A stretch of 64,000 nucleotides of DNA from Salvia splendens (taxonomy: Eukaryota; Streptophyta; Magnoliopsida; Lamiales; Lamiaceae), in contig NC_056042.1 of the NCBI RefSeq assembly GCF_004379255.2, positions 11,083,901 through 11,147,900 on the forward strand. Direction: 5' to 3'. The notes under the pieces are model-generated. The model had not been told where the DNA came from and made no database searches. It was given only the letters and a program-made list of their open reading frames with translations. Shown here piece by piece: positions 11,578 through 22,237 of this stretch. The translations under genes and the position numbers were made by a program. The first letter of the stretch is position 1. Every line of letters begins with the position of its first letter.

Positions 11578-11790
11578 TCAAACCTTCCTCTCCATGATTG
11601 CCATGAAAGAAATGACGACGGCCAACGTTGCTACCGCCACAGATGGTAAAGAAGTGAAGGTGGCAGCGCTTGGTGTATGCGACATATCCGGTGTCATAGA
11701 CATGCCCGGTGACATGGCGTGGTCATGGCCTTCATGGGCCGTGACCACGGCAACAAAGCAAGCCAAAAATACGATGAATCGGAAAGCCAT
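11578..11790 (-). CDS. Small secreted His/Met-rich peptide (arabinogalactan-peptide type)
   Basis: A single-exon, 70-residue frame. Residues 1-18 form a clear signal peptide (hydrophobic FIVFLACFVAVV ending TA), with the likely cleavage leaving HEGHDH at the mature N-terminus. The short middle part has three Met-rich or His-containing turns (MSPGMSMTPDM, then SHTPSA) with a few Ser-Pro or Thr-Pro pairs. The C-terminal 25 residues are hydrophobic but end in ERKV, which is unusual for a GPI signal and fits a membrane anchor as well. Plant AG-peptides share this size and layout, but the Pro content here is low. The His/Met content also recalls copper-binding N-termini of COPT transporters. A TATA-like caataaatag lies upstream on this strand near 11860. 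Confidence 0.65.
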   Translation of the reverse strand: MAFRFIVFLACFVAVVTAHEGHDHAMSPGMSMTPDMSHTPSAATFTSLPSVAVATLAVVISFMAIMERKV

Positions 11791-12022
11791 AGATGATTAG
11801 TTTTCACTTATTCAAGAGTTCTTGACTTGCAACAATAGTGTTGCATTGGAATCTATTTATTGATGTGTGAAGTGTACTAACGAAATATGAAGCTGTACAT
11901 TGTACTATCACCCTCCTCCAGTTTACTTCAGATTTTTATTATTAAGTGTATGTTCTAAGTCAAAGGGATGCAAAATTATGGCTGTTTTTTAGATTTTTTG
12001 TATAGTTGAAATTTGGATTTTT

Positions 12023-12546
12023 TGTTAGGAAGATTTACTGAAATATGAACAATCGGATATACTGAAAGGCGTGAACAACACTTTCAGATCAAATCAATTT
12101 GGCGGTTCTACCAATATTTGATCGGATATAATTCAGGTTTCGAAGATATTCGTATGTAGATTCTGTCATGTCTCTTTGAACCCATAAATTGATCATAAGA
12201 AGAGGCTGAAAACGAAGAGTCGTGTCTCTTCGTTTCTTAACTGTTTTTAACAGCTTTTGGCGGGAAAAGGAAATTGCAAAATAGTCCTTCAACTTTCGGA
12301 AATTACGTTTCCGGATGAATTTTCTGTACTGCAACTTTAATGGAAATAAAAATTTTCTGTACAGCTCGACCCCAGCCAGGGGCTGCCGCCCCTTGGACCC
12401 CGCTGCTTGGGGGCGCTGCTCCCGAACCCCCGTCTAATCATAACGAATTCAAATAAGTGTGCACTCCGCACTTCCAACTTATTTGATGTCTCATTATAAT
12501 CACGTTGATCAATCAAGTTAATCCAATTACACTAAAATATCCAACA
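12023..12546 (-). repeat. Solo LTR, minus orientation, upstream of the small peptide gene
   Basis: Read on the minus strand it starts TGTTGGATATTTTAG and ends CTTCCTAACA (tg...ca), 524 bp. It is flanked by ttttt on both sides, a consistent though low-information 5-bp duplication. A second, shortened copy lies in the other orientation at 39125-39440 and confirms the start and the GC-rich block (gctggggtcgagct). There is no internal region on either side, so it is a solo LTR. It lies about 230 bp upstream of the start codon of the 11578-11790 gene, in the same orientation. Confidence 0.75.
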
Positions 12547-13730
12547 TTTTTTTTTTATGTGTATTGAATATACATGCCATGTTATAGTAAAATTTAAACT
12601 CGTTATCTTTCGATCTTGTACTCACTCACTTTATCTCATAGGTTAATTTATTGTGATAGTACTATTTTCTTTTTATGTACTTATATAAAATTAAATTATA
12701 CACATGACATGTTGAGTCCCAAATGGTTATCTGATTGCAATTATTTGTTTAACGACATTTGAGGTGGGGGTAAAGGGGTTGACTTATTTATTTAATCACA
12801 GTGGAATATTGATCTTGGTAGCCTGATATATATTTTTTATTTTCAAATTGATCATAGAATTAATATTTTATACTTCAAATTGTTTATATAAATAACATTC
12901 AAATATATTTAAGAGAATTAAGATTGTAGTCCTTATACTCTGCTATAGTATCTTTTGTTGCCTTCATTCTTTAAAAATATCGACACATATCTGAATTTTG
13001 ATAATACTATAGTTGGAACTAATGACTTTTAAATTTCTTGGTTTTTTGTCTAAAATGTCTTTCAACCGTTAAAGGCTATTTTAATTTACTTTTGTCCATT
13101 TCTTTTTTCTACGTCTTTCTCCTCTTTAGTTTTTTTTTTCTCTCTATTAATTCTCATCTTCCTACTTGAAAGATGGAATAAAAAGAGAAAAATCAATTAA
13201 AGAGGAGAGAGAGGTTAGGGCAAAGGTCAGAGAGATGTGTGTCAATATTTGAAAAAAATAATGACAGCAAATATATTACAGTAAAATATAAAATTTAAAA
13301 ATATAGTTTTAAAATAAAAGGGAACCTAATGAAATTGAACAAGTCTAAATATTGAAGGCAAATCTGTTGGGCAAGGCATGATGCATGCCTTTTCAAGTGG
13401 CCGTGTGTATATTTGTTTATCTCGTTTATATGTGTGCTACATTCGATTTCTTAAATAACTTATGATACAATTAGTATAAAGAAATGGGCTTAAAAAATAA
13501 GGTCGTGGATTACAAGTAGATCTAGGCGATTGAAGTCGTTCCAAAAAAATATATTTTTCCTTTTCATCCCTCCACTAAAATTAGTCTTATACTATACTCC
13601 AAGAAAGTATTTTTTTTTATTTGGAATCTCAAATTGGGATTTCATTTTGGGCTTTAAAGTTAGCCCAGCTATATGATAGTCAATGAGGATAGGCTGGACT
13701 GGGCCTCAGTTTAAGCCCATTGATATGGAA
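12547..13730. other. AT-rich intergenic DNA, no gene recognised
   Basis: No frame with protein-like content and no clear terminal repeats were found. Confidence 0.4.
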
Positions 13731-13734
13731 TTAA

Positions 13735-14940
13735 CACTCACTTTAGTTACACTAAAAATTAAAATAAAAAAAAGAATACTAATACTAGTTCCTCATTTAT
13801 CACATGATCAAATAGTTATTTGACAAATGGAAATCTAAAAAAAGTCATATTCCAAGTATATATAATTATATATGGAAACTAATGTATATAAATCCTAAAC
13901 TCATTCATTAATTTAAAATATGGAAATTTCTCAATAAATTTTGAACCTTCCTTACATACTGGCAAGTGGATATTGAATCTTATAGGAATAATATATACGT
14001 ACATTATACAAGCCTATGCTATTTTCTTTTTATATTTTTTGAATATTTATATGCTAAAAATATAGAAGTTTAAAATTAATTAATCATATTAACAAAATTT
14101 AAGTTAATGGCCACACTTCTTTATTTATATACTACTATAATTTACATTTATTTACTATATAATTTACGTTTAAATATATATAGTAACTTAATAAAAAAAA
14201 TAGGTATATCATGAAATTCCAATTTAGTGACATGAAATAGGATGAATTTTTTTGTGTTGACATGAAACAATGCGTAGAAGGAAGTTCCTATACATATACA
14301 CATGATATTATATATAAAAACGTATATTCTACATAAATAATAAAGTTTGGCTATTAATTTAAATTTTGTTGATGTAGTAGTATTATACTATTATTAATTA
14401 TTTCTAGTTTTATTTGTACTACGTATATTCTACATAAATAATAAAGTTTGGCTATTAATTTAAATTTTGTTGATGTAGTATTATATTATATTATTATTAA
14501 TTATTTCTAGTTTTTTTTGTACTTTTTTATAACATGTAAAAGTAATTATTTCTAGTTTTTTTTGTACTACGTAAATTCTACATAAATAATAAAGTTTGGC
14601 TATTAATTTAAATTTTGTTGATGTAGTATTATATTATTATTAATTATTTCTATTTTTTTTGTACTTTTTTTATAACATGTAAAAGTCATAACTTTCCCAT
14701 TAAATACAATATATAATTGGGAACATGTATATGAGGAATGTCCAAATTTTGGGATAGATTTACATAATTTAAAGTACTAATTGAATTTATGATTTATATT
14801 CATTAGTTTCTATGTAGAGTTACGTATAGTTGGTAGATAACATATTTAGATTTCCACTTGTCAAATATCTATTTGTTGGATATACCACCTCATTATGCCA
14901 TTTGGTATGTCCGGACTAGCGAATTTTTTTTCCATGATGA
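13735..14940. mobile_element. Second foldback-type element related to 1294-2775
   Basis: The block around gacaaatggaaatctaaa (13818-13838) reappears inverted near 14848-14870. The right end (tcattatgccatttggtatg) matches the end layout of the palindromic element at 1294-2775, where the corresponding block is tcactatgccaacttagtat. The outer left boundary is unclear. The inside is filled by the tandem repeat at 14321-14690. Confidence 0.5.
14321..14690. repeat. AT-rich tandem repeat, three copies
   Basis: Copies start at 14321, 14422 and 14570 with cgta(t/a)attctacataaat. They share the following 60 or so bases (through gttgatgtagta) almost perfectly. Period is 101 and then 148 bp because the second copy carries an extra block with cttttttataacatgtaaaa, which also ends the third copy. 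Confidence 0.85.
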
Positions 14941-14999
14941 CTTACTCAAATCTGATTTATTGATTAAAGAAAAATTATTTACCAGCTAAACTATGTATA

Positions 15000-17470
15000 T
15001 ATTAGGGCGGTACTTACACATGTTAGAAAAGGTATATTCGAGTGGAATAAAATTTTATATATCATGCATATGTAACTCAACTTTTTTCCATAGAAATTAA
15101 CTAAGAGTAATTTCAACTTAACTCCTTATCTTATTCTTTAGACGTGTTTATATATGTTGAAATTGGAATTTCCATTTCACTAAGGCAAAGGTCATTATCA
15201 ATTTTAGATAAATCTTTACTATTTGTATCACAGGCCATATTAAGTTAGGTATTAAACAGTCATATCATAAATCATAATAGTATCATTTTATTTTCTTCAT
15301 TTTCTACTACATCTTGAATTGTCGCTTTGGAAAGTTCAGTTCTCGTTAACTCAGAAGCTATTTTGATTTTTGATCCCATCTTTTTGTAAATGAAAACTAA
15401 AATTATGGAAAATGATGGTTTCTTTTAGGCCATCACTTGTGGAATAGATTTAACATTGTTAATTCTAGTGTTTTTTTCCTTCTTAAAATTAAGTAACTTA
15501 AAAAAATTACTGGCAAATTATAAATGGAGTATATCTAGGAAAATCCACATACTACTATCAATTAATGTTATTTTTCAAAAAATTGTGGATGTTGCAATTA
15601 TATCAAATAGTAGTCAACAATTTGACGTTGTCGTCGTTGTCGTTGTCGTCGTGATCACTGTGATAAACATGATATAGTGCTGTAGCTTGGAGATGCAGTC
15701 AAATAGTAGCAAACTGAGTAAGCAATTTGTGTATTTTTCTTTGTTGGAGATATTGAAGATAGGGGTTCCATTGACACTTTCTGCATGAGGTTGAGAGTTA
15801 AAACAATGTTGTATTGCGCCAAAGCAGAAAATCAAAGTAGCAGAGTTAATTCAAGGCTGAAAATTTGTACTTGTCTTATTTGGTTTTGTTCATATACATG
15901 TGATCCATACATATTGAACAAGATCTCAAAAATTACTTTTGTATATACTCTCTAGTTATAAGTTTAAGTAGGAAATAATGGTTTATCTATAATGAGAAAG
16001 ATGCCTCAAACTATGTAGGAGCCTGCAATATATTATTTGAGGCACAGTTTTGCACTTTATATTATTTCGTTTGATATGATGTAAGATCCTACAATATATT
16101 ATACGAGGCAGAGATAATTGATTATTAATTAAATGATATGTGACAAAATAGGTACTAGCCATAATATTAAGAGCTGGTATGAGTATATTTTGTACTCTCA
16201 TCAAATGATTGACTGTTTTTAAGCACATATTTGAGAAAAATAATACAGTAATAAATAGTTAAAGTGGAGATAAAGTAAAATAAGAGATGAAATAATGCAG
16301 ATAAAGTTCTCTTCTACATTATTCTTTCTTTTACTTTACTATTTATCGAATTTAACTATTTATTATCATGTTCTTAAAATAACGGCCAAAAAGAAATCAT
16401 TCCCTCAATCTATCAACTATGTGGATAGGGTCCCTATTTGATGGGGCAAACTTTCCATTGTAGGATTTTAAGATATCAACTACTCCTGTTGCATTAGGTG
16501 GTGGAAAGGGCACTATTAATATGAATGTGGCCAAACTTTATACATACCTTTTAATTTAATAAACATATCAAATAAATTTCATATACTTTACTTGTAAAGA
16601 CGTTGAATTATAAAAGTGAGTCACATATCCAACTTTATATGTAAATAAACCACACAGTATTTGGTCGAGTTCGACTCACTGGTGCAGTACAAATTCGTTT
16701 AATATTACTATACGAGCAATCAAATGGGCCGGTAACAAATTCTAAACCGTAAAACAATCCCAAACATATAAAAATAATTCATATATCAATGGCGAGTTAT
16801 TTAACAAAATCTAAATAATTCATATATAAGTAGTATAAATAGTATCTTGAGGAGAGAGTGTATGAGAGAATATCAAAGACGTGAATAATCTAGCTATCAA
16901 TGGCGAGTTATTTAACAAAATCATAAAAATATTACTCTCTTCTCTCCGTTCCATCATAAGCGAAATACTTTTTTATTAAGCACTCGTTTTGAAAAAAATG
17001 ATTAATAGTTAAAGTGAAGATAGGGTAAAACAAAAGAGAGAATGAGGTAAAGAAGTTTGATTTTTGTATTAACACCTTCTATTTTTTATTTCTATCATCA
17101 ATCCAATTTTGTAATATTGGATGGCAATGTTGTATAATCGGGAACAAGAATTAATCAAGAAACAGATTTGCGATAAACGAAAATTGTTGTATTCACTGAA
17201 TGAGTTTGAATCGAGAGAGAGAAAAGAGTTAAACAAGCTCTAACAACGTCTAAACAACTTTATAAACTAATCTAATCTCAACGGACATATTGATCCAACT
17301 TTCAGAATTAATTTCAGGCAGTATAATTTAGTGATTAATTTATACATACAGTTAGTTGCAACTTTAGAAATTATTTGGTGTTTAATCTATGCATAATATT
17401 TAATTGCACTTCAATTTCAACTATAATTGTAGGTTGAATTATGCAAAACATTTAATTATACATTAATTTC
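15000..17470. other. AT-rich intergenic DNA with scattered MITE-like fragments
   Basis: No gene was recognised. A short gtc/gtt microsatellite lies at 15624-15652. A single MITE-type end (ctctccgttccatcataagc) lies near 16941. Confidence 0.4.
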
Positions 17471-17760
17471 ACTATTCAATTTTTAAGTTCAAGATGAATT
17501 GAAATAGGGTGTATTATCATGTTAATTATTGTAAGTAATGGAACACAAAAGAGTGAAGAAAAGAATGGTGGTTTCTAAATTATTGGAGATTATAATTTTT
17601 TTGTTCTAGCGCAGAAGTGCCCTTCGCTCAACAGTCTGTTGATAAGCATACAAAAATACAGTCGAATCAACAGCTGTATATACAAAATAAATTAATAGTA
17701 CTAGTAAAAAATTAGTGTATGTTCTTAAATCTTAACTACTACCTACGCGCTCAAATTTTT

Positions 17761-17866
17761 GTCTATTTTGCCATTTTCATCAAATGGTTCATTTATTATT
17801 CACAAATTTTTTTGTCTATTTTGCCATTTTCATCAAATGATTAATTTATTATTCACTTTCACATTT
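17761..17866. repeat. 53-bp tandem repeat, two copies
   Basis: gtctattttgccattttcat begins at 17761 and again at 17814, with nearly identical sequence through tttattattcac in both copies. Confidence 0.85.
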
Positions 17867-17984
17867 TATCATAAATGATAAATGGTAAGTAAATTTCATA
17901 CTCTACTAACCCGTTACATTCACATTTTATGAGGAATGATATGATAAATACCTTATGTGAGCACTACACTCGTTTAAGGCACAT

Positions 17985-18230
17985 TTAGCATCGTTTGTTT
18001 TATTTTATACATATAGTCTGATTCTAATACATTAAAAATTATTACCGGCACTTTTAATTTTACAATTTTCATAAAAATCAGAACTTGATTTGTCATTTTA
18101 TTCATTTATTTGAAATTATAGGGAAAATGAATAAATCAATTGTAAAATTAAATGTGTCGATATTAATTTTTAATGTATTAGAATTAAACAAAATGTATAG
18201 AAAAAAAAAACGTGTCTTAAACAAGCGTGG
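17985..18230. mobile_element. MITE-like inverted repeat
   Basis: The left arm (around tctaatacattaaaaatta, near 18022-18042) and the right arm (its inverted copy near 18163-18183) pair, as do the outer ends near cgtttgttt (17993) and aaacaagcg (18219-18227). It is about 240 bp with no coding content. Confidence 0.6.
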
Positions 18231-18452
18231 CGCCACCATACACTACTATTTTCAGTTTTCAAGTTCAAGATATTTGAAATAGGGTGTATTATAATGTTAA
18301 CTATCGTAAGTTATGGCACACGAAAAAGTGAAAGAAAAGAATGGGTATTGAAATATACGTAATTCTTTTATAGTACTAGTTTCTAAATTATTGTTGATTA
18401 TACTAATTTATTGTTCATGCGCAGAAAAGCCATTTGAATAAATCAAATAGTA

Positions 18453-18703
18453 CTCCCTCCGTCCCACAAAAATCGTCCTATTTTTCCATTTTCATCCGTC
18501 CCATAAAATTTGTCCTATTTCACTTTTTACCATTTTTGATAGTGGACCTCATATTTTACTAACTCATTCATACTCACATATTATTATAAAACTATTATAT
18601 AAAAATAGGACCCACATTCCATTAATTTTTTCAACTCACTTTTCATTACATTTCTTAAAACTCGTGTCTGGTAAAGTGAGACAATCTTTGTGGGACGAAG
18701 AAG
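18453..18703. mobile_element. Stowaway MITE in the cyclin D1 promoter
   Basis: It starts ctccctccgtcccacaaaaa and ends tttgtgggacgaagaag with TA on both sides (18451-18452, 18704-18705). It lies only about 40 bp upstream of the likely TATA box of the cyclin gene, so it forms part of the present promoter. A sister copy, itself interrupted by a solo LTR, is at 33465-35303. Confidence 0.85.
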
Positions 18704-18742
18704 TATAATAAATTAAAAATAACCTTGTTCTTAAATCTTAAC

Positions 18743-18752
18743 TATTTATATA
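18743..18752 (+). promoter_or_regulatory. Likely TATA box of the cyclin D1 gene
   Basis: tatttatata lies about 200 bp upstream of the start codon and is followed by a CT-rich leader (tctctcatctctctctctcc), as is common at plant transcription starts. This is an inference from position and composition. Confidence 0.45.
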
Positions 18753-18895
18753 TCCGCAGCAAATGTAGAAAAGTGAAGCGACCAAAATCTTCAGTCTCTC
18801 ATCTCTCTCTCTCCACTATTTTTCTCTCCAATCGCTAACGTTTCCGGCGGATAATCCGGCAAATCCGGCGACACAAACCTGAATTTCAATAAAAT

Positions 18896-18913
18896 ATGAT
18901 TCGAAGAGAATGA
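18896..18913 (+). CDS. Upstream ORF in the cyclin D1 leader
   Basis: A five-codon frame (atg att cga aga gaa tga) precedes the cyclin start. Its stop overlaps a second upstream AUG at 18910 (the two share atga). That second frame runs across the cyclin start in another reading frame. The arrangement would be expected to limit initiation at 18942, but whether both AUGs lie in the mature leader is not known. Confidence 0.3.
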   Translation: MIRRE

Positions 18914-18941
18914 CTAGTCATCTTCGGAGGTCGATTTCGCC

Positions 18942-19017
18942 ATGTCACACTGCTTCTCCGACCTCCTCTGCGGCGAGTCCTCCAGTAGTATTATCTCCCC
19001 CGGCGGCAGGGATTACT
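18942..19017 (+). CDS. CYCD1: Cyclin D1 N-terminal fragment with the LxCxE motif
   Basis: Twenty-five complete codons from the AUG plus the first base of codon 26. It starts MSHCFSDLLCGE; the LxCxE motif for binding retinoblastoma-related protein is at residues 8-12. Translation entering the LTR meets a stop soon after, so only a short peptide would result. The AUG was chosen because an in-frame stop lies just upstream and the FSDLLCGE phrase is the family's usual start. Confidence 0.85.
19013..19017. repeat. Target duplication, left copy (ttact)
   Basis: It matches 28252-28256 exactly. The duplication lies within the cyclin coding sequence. Confidence 0.95.
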
Positions 19018-20399
19018 TGTAACGACCCGCTAAGCCGATATTATTATAATCAATATTAATAGCTCAATTATCTAAATAAGTAACTTTTGTGCGATTAAAT
19101 CCGAGCCACGATAGATTGTCGTCGTTGTTTGTTTTGACGATAGGCAAGTAAATAGAACATGTAAATATATTACACCTATATGAAATTAATAAATTTAAAT
19201 AAATAAATAAATAAATAAGATCCCAAAATCAAAATTTTGATGTCCGATACATCCAACAAAAGTCCAATAAAATTTAATCTATACATCCTGCGTTCTAATA
19301 AAAATCGGGAACTTCAACGCGGACAACCACAAACTTGAACCGATCATACCTACACCAAATTAAATAAACAATTAAATAAATACTCAATTAATTATTTAAA
19401 TAATTAAATTAAAAAAAAGGTGGATAGAGCAGATCCTAGTGCATCAACTTTTCAGAAACATTAAATGCTTCATTTAATTTGAGATAGGAATATGTACAAC
19501 TTGCTACCCACGGCACTTTCACCGCCATCTTTATACATATACGTAGATATTACTCATTTTCCCCCACCCCATATCACCATCACACCATCACACCATCTAC
19601 TCTCTCTATAATACTCCTTCACAATCGGTTTTTCCCTAACTTCAATTCTCTGCAACAAGAACTCACAAGAACAACACTTATCTCAATCAAATTCAAGAAA
19701 CCGTGAACCAAACTTGAAAGACGGAGCTATCAGTTGTTTTCTCAAACTCTGTTGAAGGTATACTCCCTCCCAACTCCAATTCCTTTTTAGTATATCATAC
19801 GGGAGCATGCCATACAGTTTAGAACTCAAATATCTACTAGAGCGTACCACTCAGAGATCGAACCAAATTAAAAGAAACCAACACCGAAACCAACACCGAG
19901 CAAACTTTAATAATCGAATACCCGCTTTGATTAACCAAAAATGCGAAAGAACATAACTTTGAATAAGGAGAACTTATCTTTCGGGGTTGTGCGGGGCTGT
20001 TCGGGTTGGTTTCGGGACGAATCGGGGGCTGCGGTGATGTTTCGGGGCTGCACGACCACCGACGGAGCAGCGGCGAACAGCAGCCGACGGCTCGGTGCAG
20101 ATGACGACGGGGGCGAACAGCAGCCGGGCTCTGTGCAGCGGCGAACAGCAGCCCGGTTCTGGGCAGCGGCGACAGCAGCGTCCTCCCGGCGAGACGGCAG
20201 CAGCTCTTCCGGCGGATTGGCGGAGGTGGTTGGACGCTGAAGACGACCTTCGATTCTGTGGTGAATCGGGCGATGGCGGCGGAAAAATTTGGGGGTTTCT
20301 TTTTCCTTGTGGAAGGGAAGGGAAGAACGAGAGCCGTGACTCTCATCGCTGGAATCGCGGCGGTGACGGAACGGCGGAGGTGAAAGGCGACGCCAGATA

Positions 20400-20725
20400 G
20401 AGGATTTCTTCAAATTGTCGAGGAGAGAGAGAAATAGAGATAGGGAGAGAGAAATAGTGAGAGACGAAGGAGAAGGTGGGAGTATAAATGGGCCTATTTT
20501 GTTTTTTTAGAATTGGGCCTTTGTTTGTTTAAAAAAAAAAAAAAGAAATCTGGCCTTAAAGCTAATAGGATGATTTATTTGATTTGGGCCATTCTTTTTA
20601 GTTGGCCATTACTAAATAAAATGAAGATGGGTTAATAATTGTTTTGGGCTTTAAAATTTTAAATTGGAGATATAAGGTTGGAAAAGAATTAAGTCTTGGG
20701 CATTTTAAATAAATCTTTGGGCCGG
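20400..20725 (-). promoter_or_regulatory. Antisense promoter-like block in the LTR (also at 26428-26754)
   Basis: Four TGGGCC motifs (20489, 20514, 20585, 20718) read as GGCCCA, the plant site II element, on the minus strand. They are followed on that strand by a CT-rich leader (about 20400-20480) and then by 160- and 169-codon open frames (20413 to 19931 and 20346 to 19837). This is the layout of a plant housekeeping promoter, in antisense. A plus-strand tataaat at 20483 could instead be the LTR's own promoter. The open frames look low-complexity (Arg, Pro, Ser, Ala) and I do not call them genes. Confidence 0.35.
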
Positions 20726-21495
20726 TAATTAATTGTGACAAATTATTTAATTAAATCCCGAAATAATTTTGAAGTATGAATAATTTATCCCAAGTCCGGA
20801 AAACATGTAATTTTTCTTAACAAAGGAAAATAGTTGCGATAATTCAATTGTGCACTTTTATAATTGTTCGATATTATGATGGAAAATACGAGGAGCCAAC
20901 GGAGGAATTATGGGCGTAAGCGGCCGACCGGCATCGCCCCGCGACGCCTCGGGCGGCCGCTAAGGAAATGGAAAGAAAGAGGGAGACGACGTTCTCAAGT
21001 CACAAAAATAATTAAGTTTAATAAAGAAGTGCTATTAATTAAATTCCCCAATTTAATAAATTTAATTAATATGCAAGTTTCTAAAATTTTCTAACGGTGA
21101 ACAAACGATAAAAGAAATAAAGTAGGGGCATGCATTCCTAGAGAAGTATGTGAATTTTCTCGAGTCTTATTAGTACGTTATTTGTTTTCAAAAGGTTATC
21201 TCCGGGAGTTAAGGGTGGAGTCAGGAAAATTCAAGTTAAGGAGTTTTAAGCAGTCGAGGTGAACTTTCTTATCCTACATATTAATGTGGATAAAAATGCA
21301 AATTATTTTGAGGTGATATGTTATGAAAACTCGAACCTATGTTCGTTGCTGTTTCAAGTGATGTTGTCATGCCATAAATATTTTGTGTATGATGCCTATC
21401 TGTTGGCTACGGCCAAGTGAATTATGAATGATGATATAAGTCGAATTCGGGTCCCAGTGAGGGTGGTGTCCCCGCTCGGACTAGTGTACACAAGC

Positions 21496-21621
21496 TACCT
21501 CTGTCATGTTGGGCAGAGCAGGTGACCGTGGAAGGTGGCCACCTTCCCGGCACAAGGATACCTCTGACATGTTGGGCAGAGAAGGTGACCGAGGAAGGTG
21601 GCCACCTTCCCGGCACATGTA
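21496..21621. repeat. 63-bp tandem repeat with palindromes in the LTR (also at 27525-27650)
   Basis: Two copies begin tacctctg(t/a)catgttgggc at 21496 and 21559. Each contains the 14-bp perfect palindrome aaggtggccacctt. The same pair is in the right LTR. Confidence 0.9.
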
Positions 21622-21817
21622 TGTAAGGTGACCGTGTGAGAACACCATCTCAACGGCACAATATGATCAGATATGGCTAAGTACAGGAAAAAGGGACTGC
21701 AGTCCAATGTGATATTTTTAGTAAGCTCGGGTCTTTTCAACAACACCCCGAGTGTTACTGTGATGATGGCTTGACAATATTTTCAAATGTATATGTGTAA
21801 TTTTCGGCAATGTGTTC

Positions 21818-21850
21818 ACTGAGTACTTTTTGTACTCAGCCCTGCATATA
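21818..21850 (+). promoter_or_regulatory. Conserved LTR hairpin (also near 27847 and 63012)
   Basis: gagtac ttttt gtactc can form a perfect 6-bp stem, followed by agccctgcatat. The distant LTR at 62285-63435 has gagtgc atcaa gtactc in the same context, where the one changed base still pairs as G-U in the plus-strand RNA. This suggests selection for an RNA stem in this retrotransposon group, perhaps near the transcript 3' end. Confidence 0.45.
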
Positions 21851-22225
21851 TTTCTAAATGTGCTGGTTGAGCAGCGAAGTGGTGGAGGAAGTGCTATTGA
21901 GACAAGACATTTAATTCAGTCAGATTTTGACTCTCGGAGGTTCATGTCTTCATACATGGAACCGCGTTCATTTGCTTCCGTTGTGCATTTTAAAAGACTC
22001 AAGTCTATTTTGTTCAAAACTCTGATATTTTGAAATTTTTACAAACAATTACTCGAGTCTTCATGATCGAGTATCTTTCTTCTATGTATCAACATTTAAT
22101 TAGTCATGTCTCGCAACCAATGCTTGATTTTATTTTTCCCCTTATTTCTTTCCCCGCTTCTTTAATCCTCCCCTAGTCGCGATCAACCGTGTTTTCTATC
22201 CTTAGAAAATGCGGTCGTGACAGAG

Positions 22226-22237
22226 TGGTATCAGAGC
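22226..22237 (+). promoter_or_regulatory. Primer binding site
   Basis: tggtatcagagc, complementary to the 3' end of plant initiator tRNA-Met, three bases after the left LTR. Confidence 0.92.

Larger units (their letters stand above)
17470..18440. repeat. Diverged direct duplication upstream of the cyclin gene
   Basis: A block around gaaatagggtgtattat, including the following aagagtgaagaaaagaatgg and tttctaaattattg phrases, occurs near 17500-17630 and again near 18270-18430 in the same orientation. Between the copies are a 53-bp tandem repeat (17761-17866) and an inverted-repeat element (about 17985-18230). Confidence 0.55.
19018..22222 (+). repeat. Left LTR (3205 bp)
   Basis: It starts tgtaacgacccg and ends ggtcgtgaca. 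Differences found against the right LTR: g at 19337 against a at 25365; t at 21864 against a at 27893; and 14 against 15 A in the run near 20531. It contains a GC-rich stretch (about 19990-20400), a 63-bp tandem repeat (21496-21621) and a hairpin near 21822. Confidence 0.93.

Noticed and set aside
15456..15835. Frames with Val or Thr runs
   Set aside because: Translation of a gtc/gtt microsatellite.
19837..20413. Long open frames (160-169 codons) on the minus strand of the LTR, repeated at 25865-26441
   Set aside because: They are within LTRs, overlap each other in different frames, and consist of Arg/Pro/Ser/Ala-rich low-complexity sequence without a domain. Kept only as part of the antisense-promoter hypothesis.
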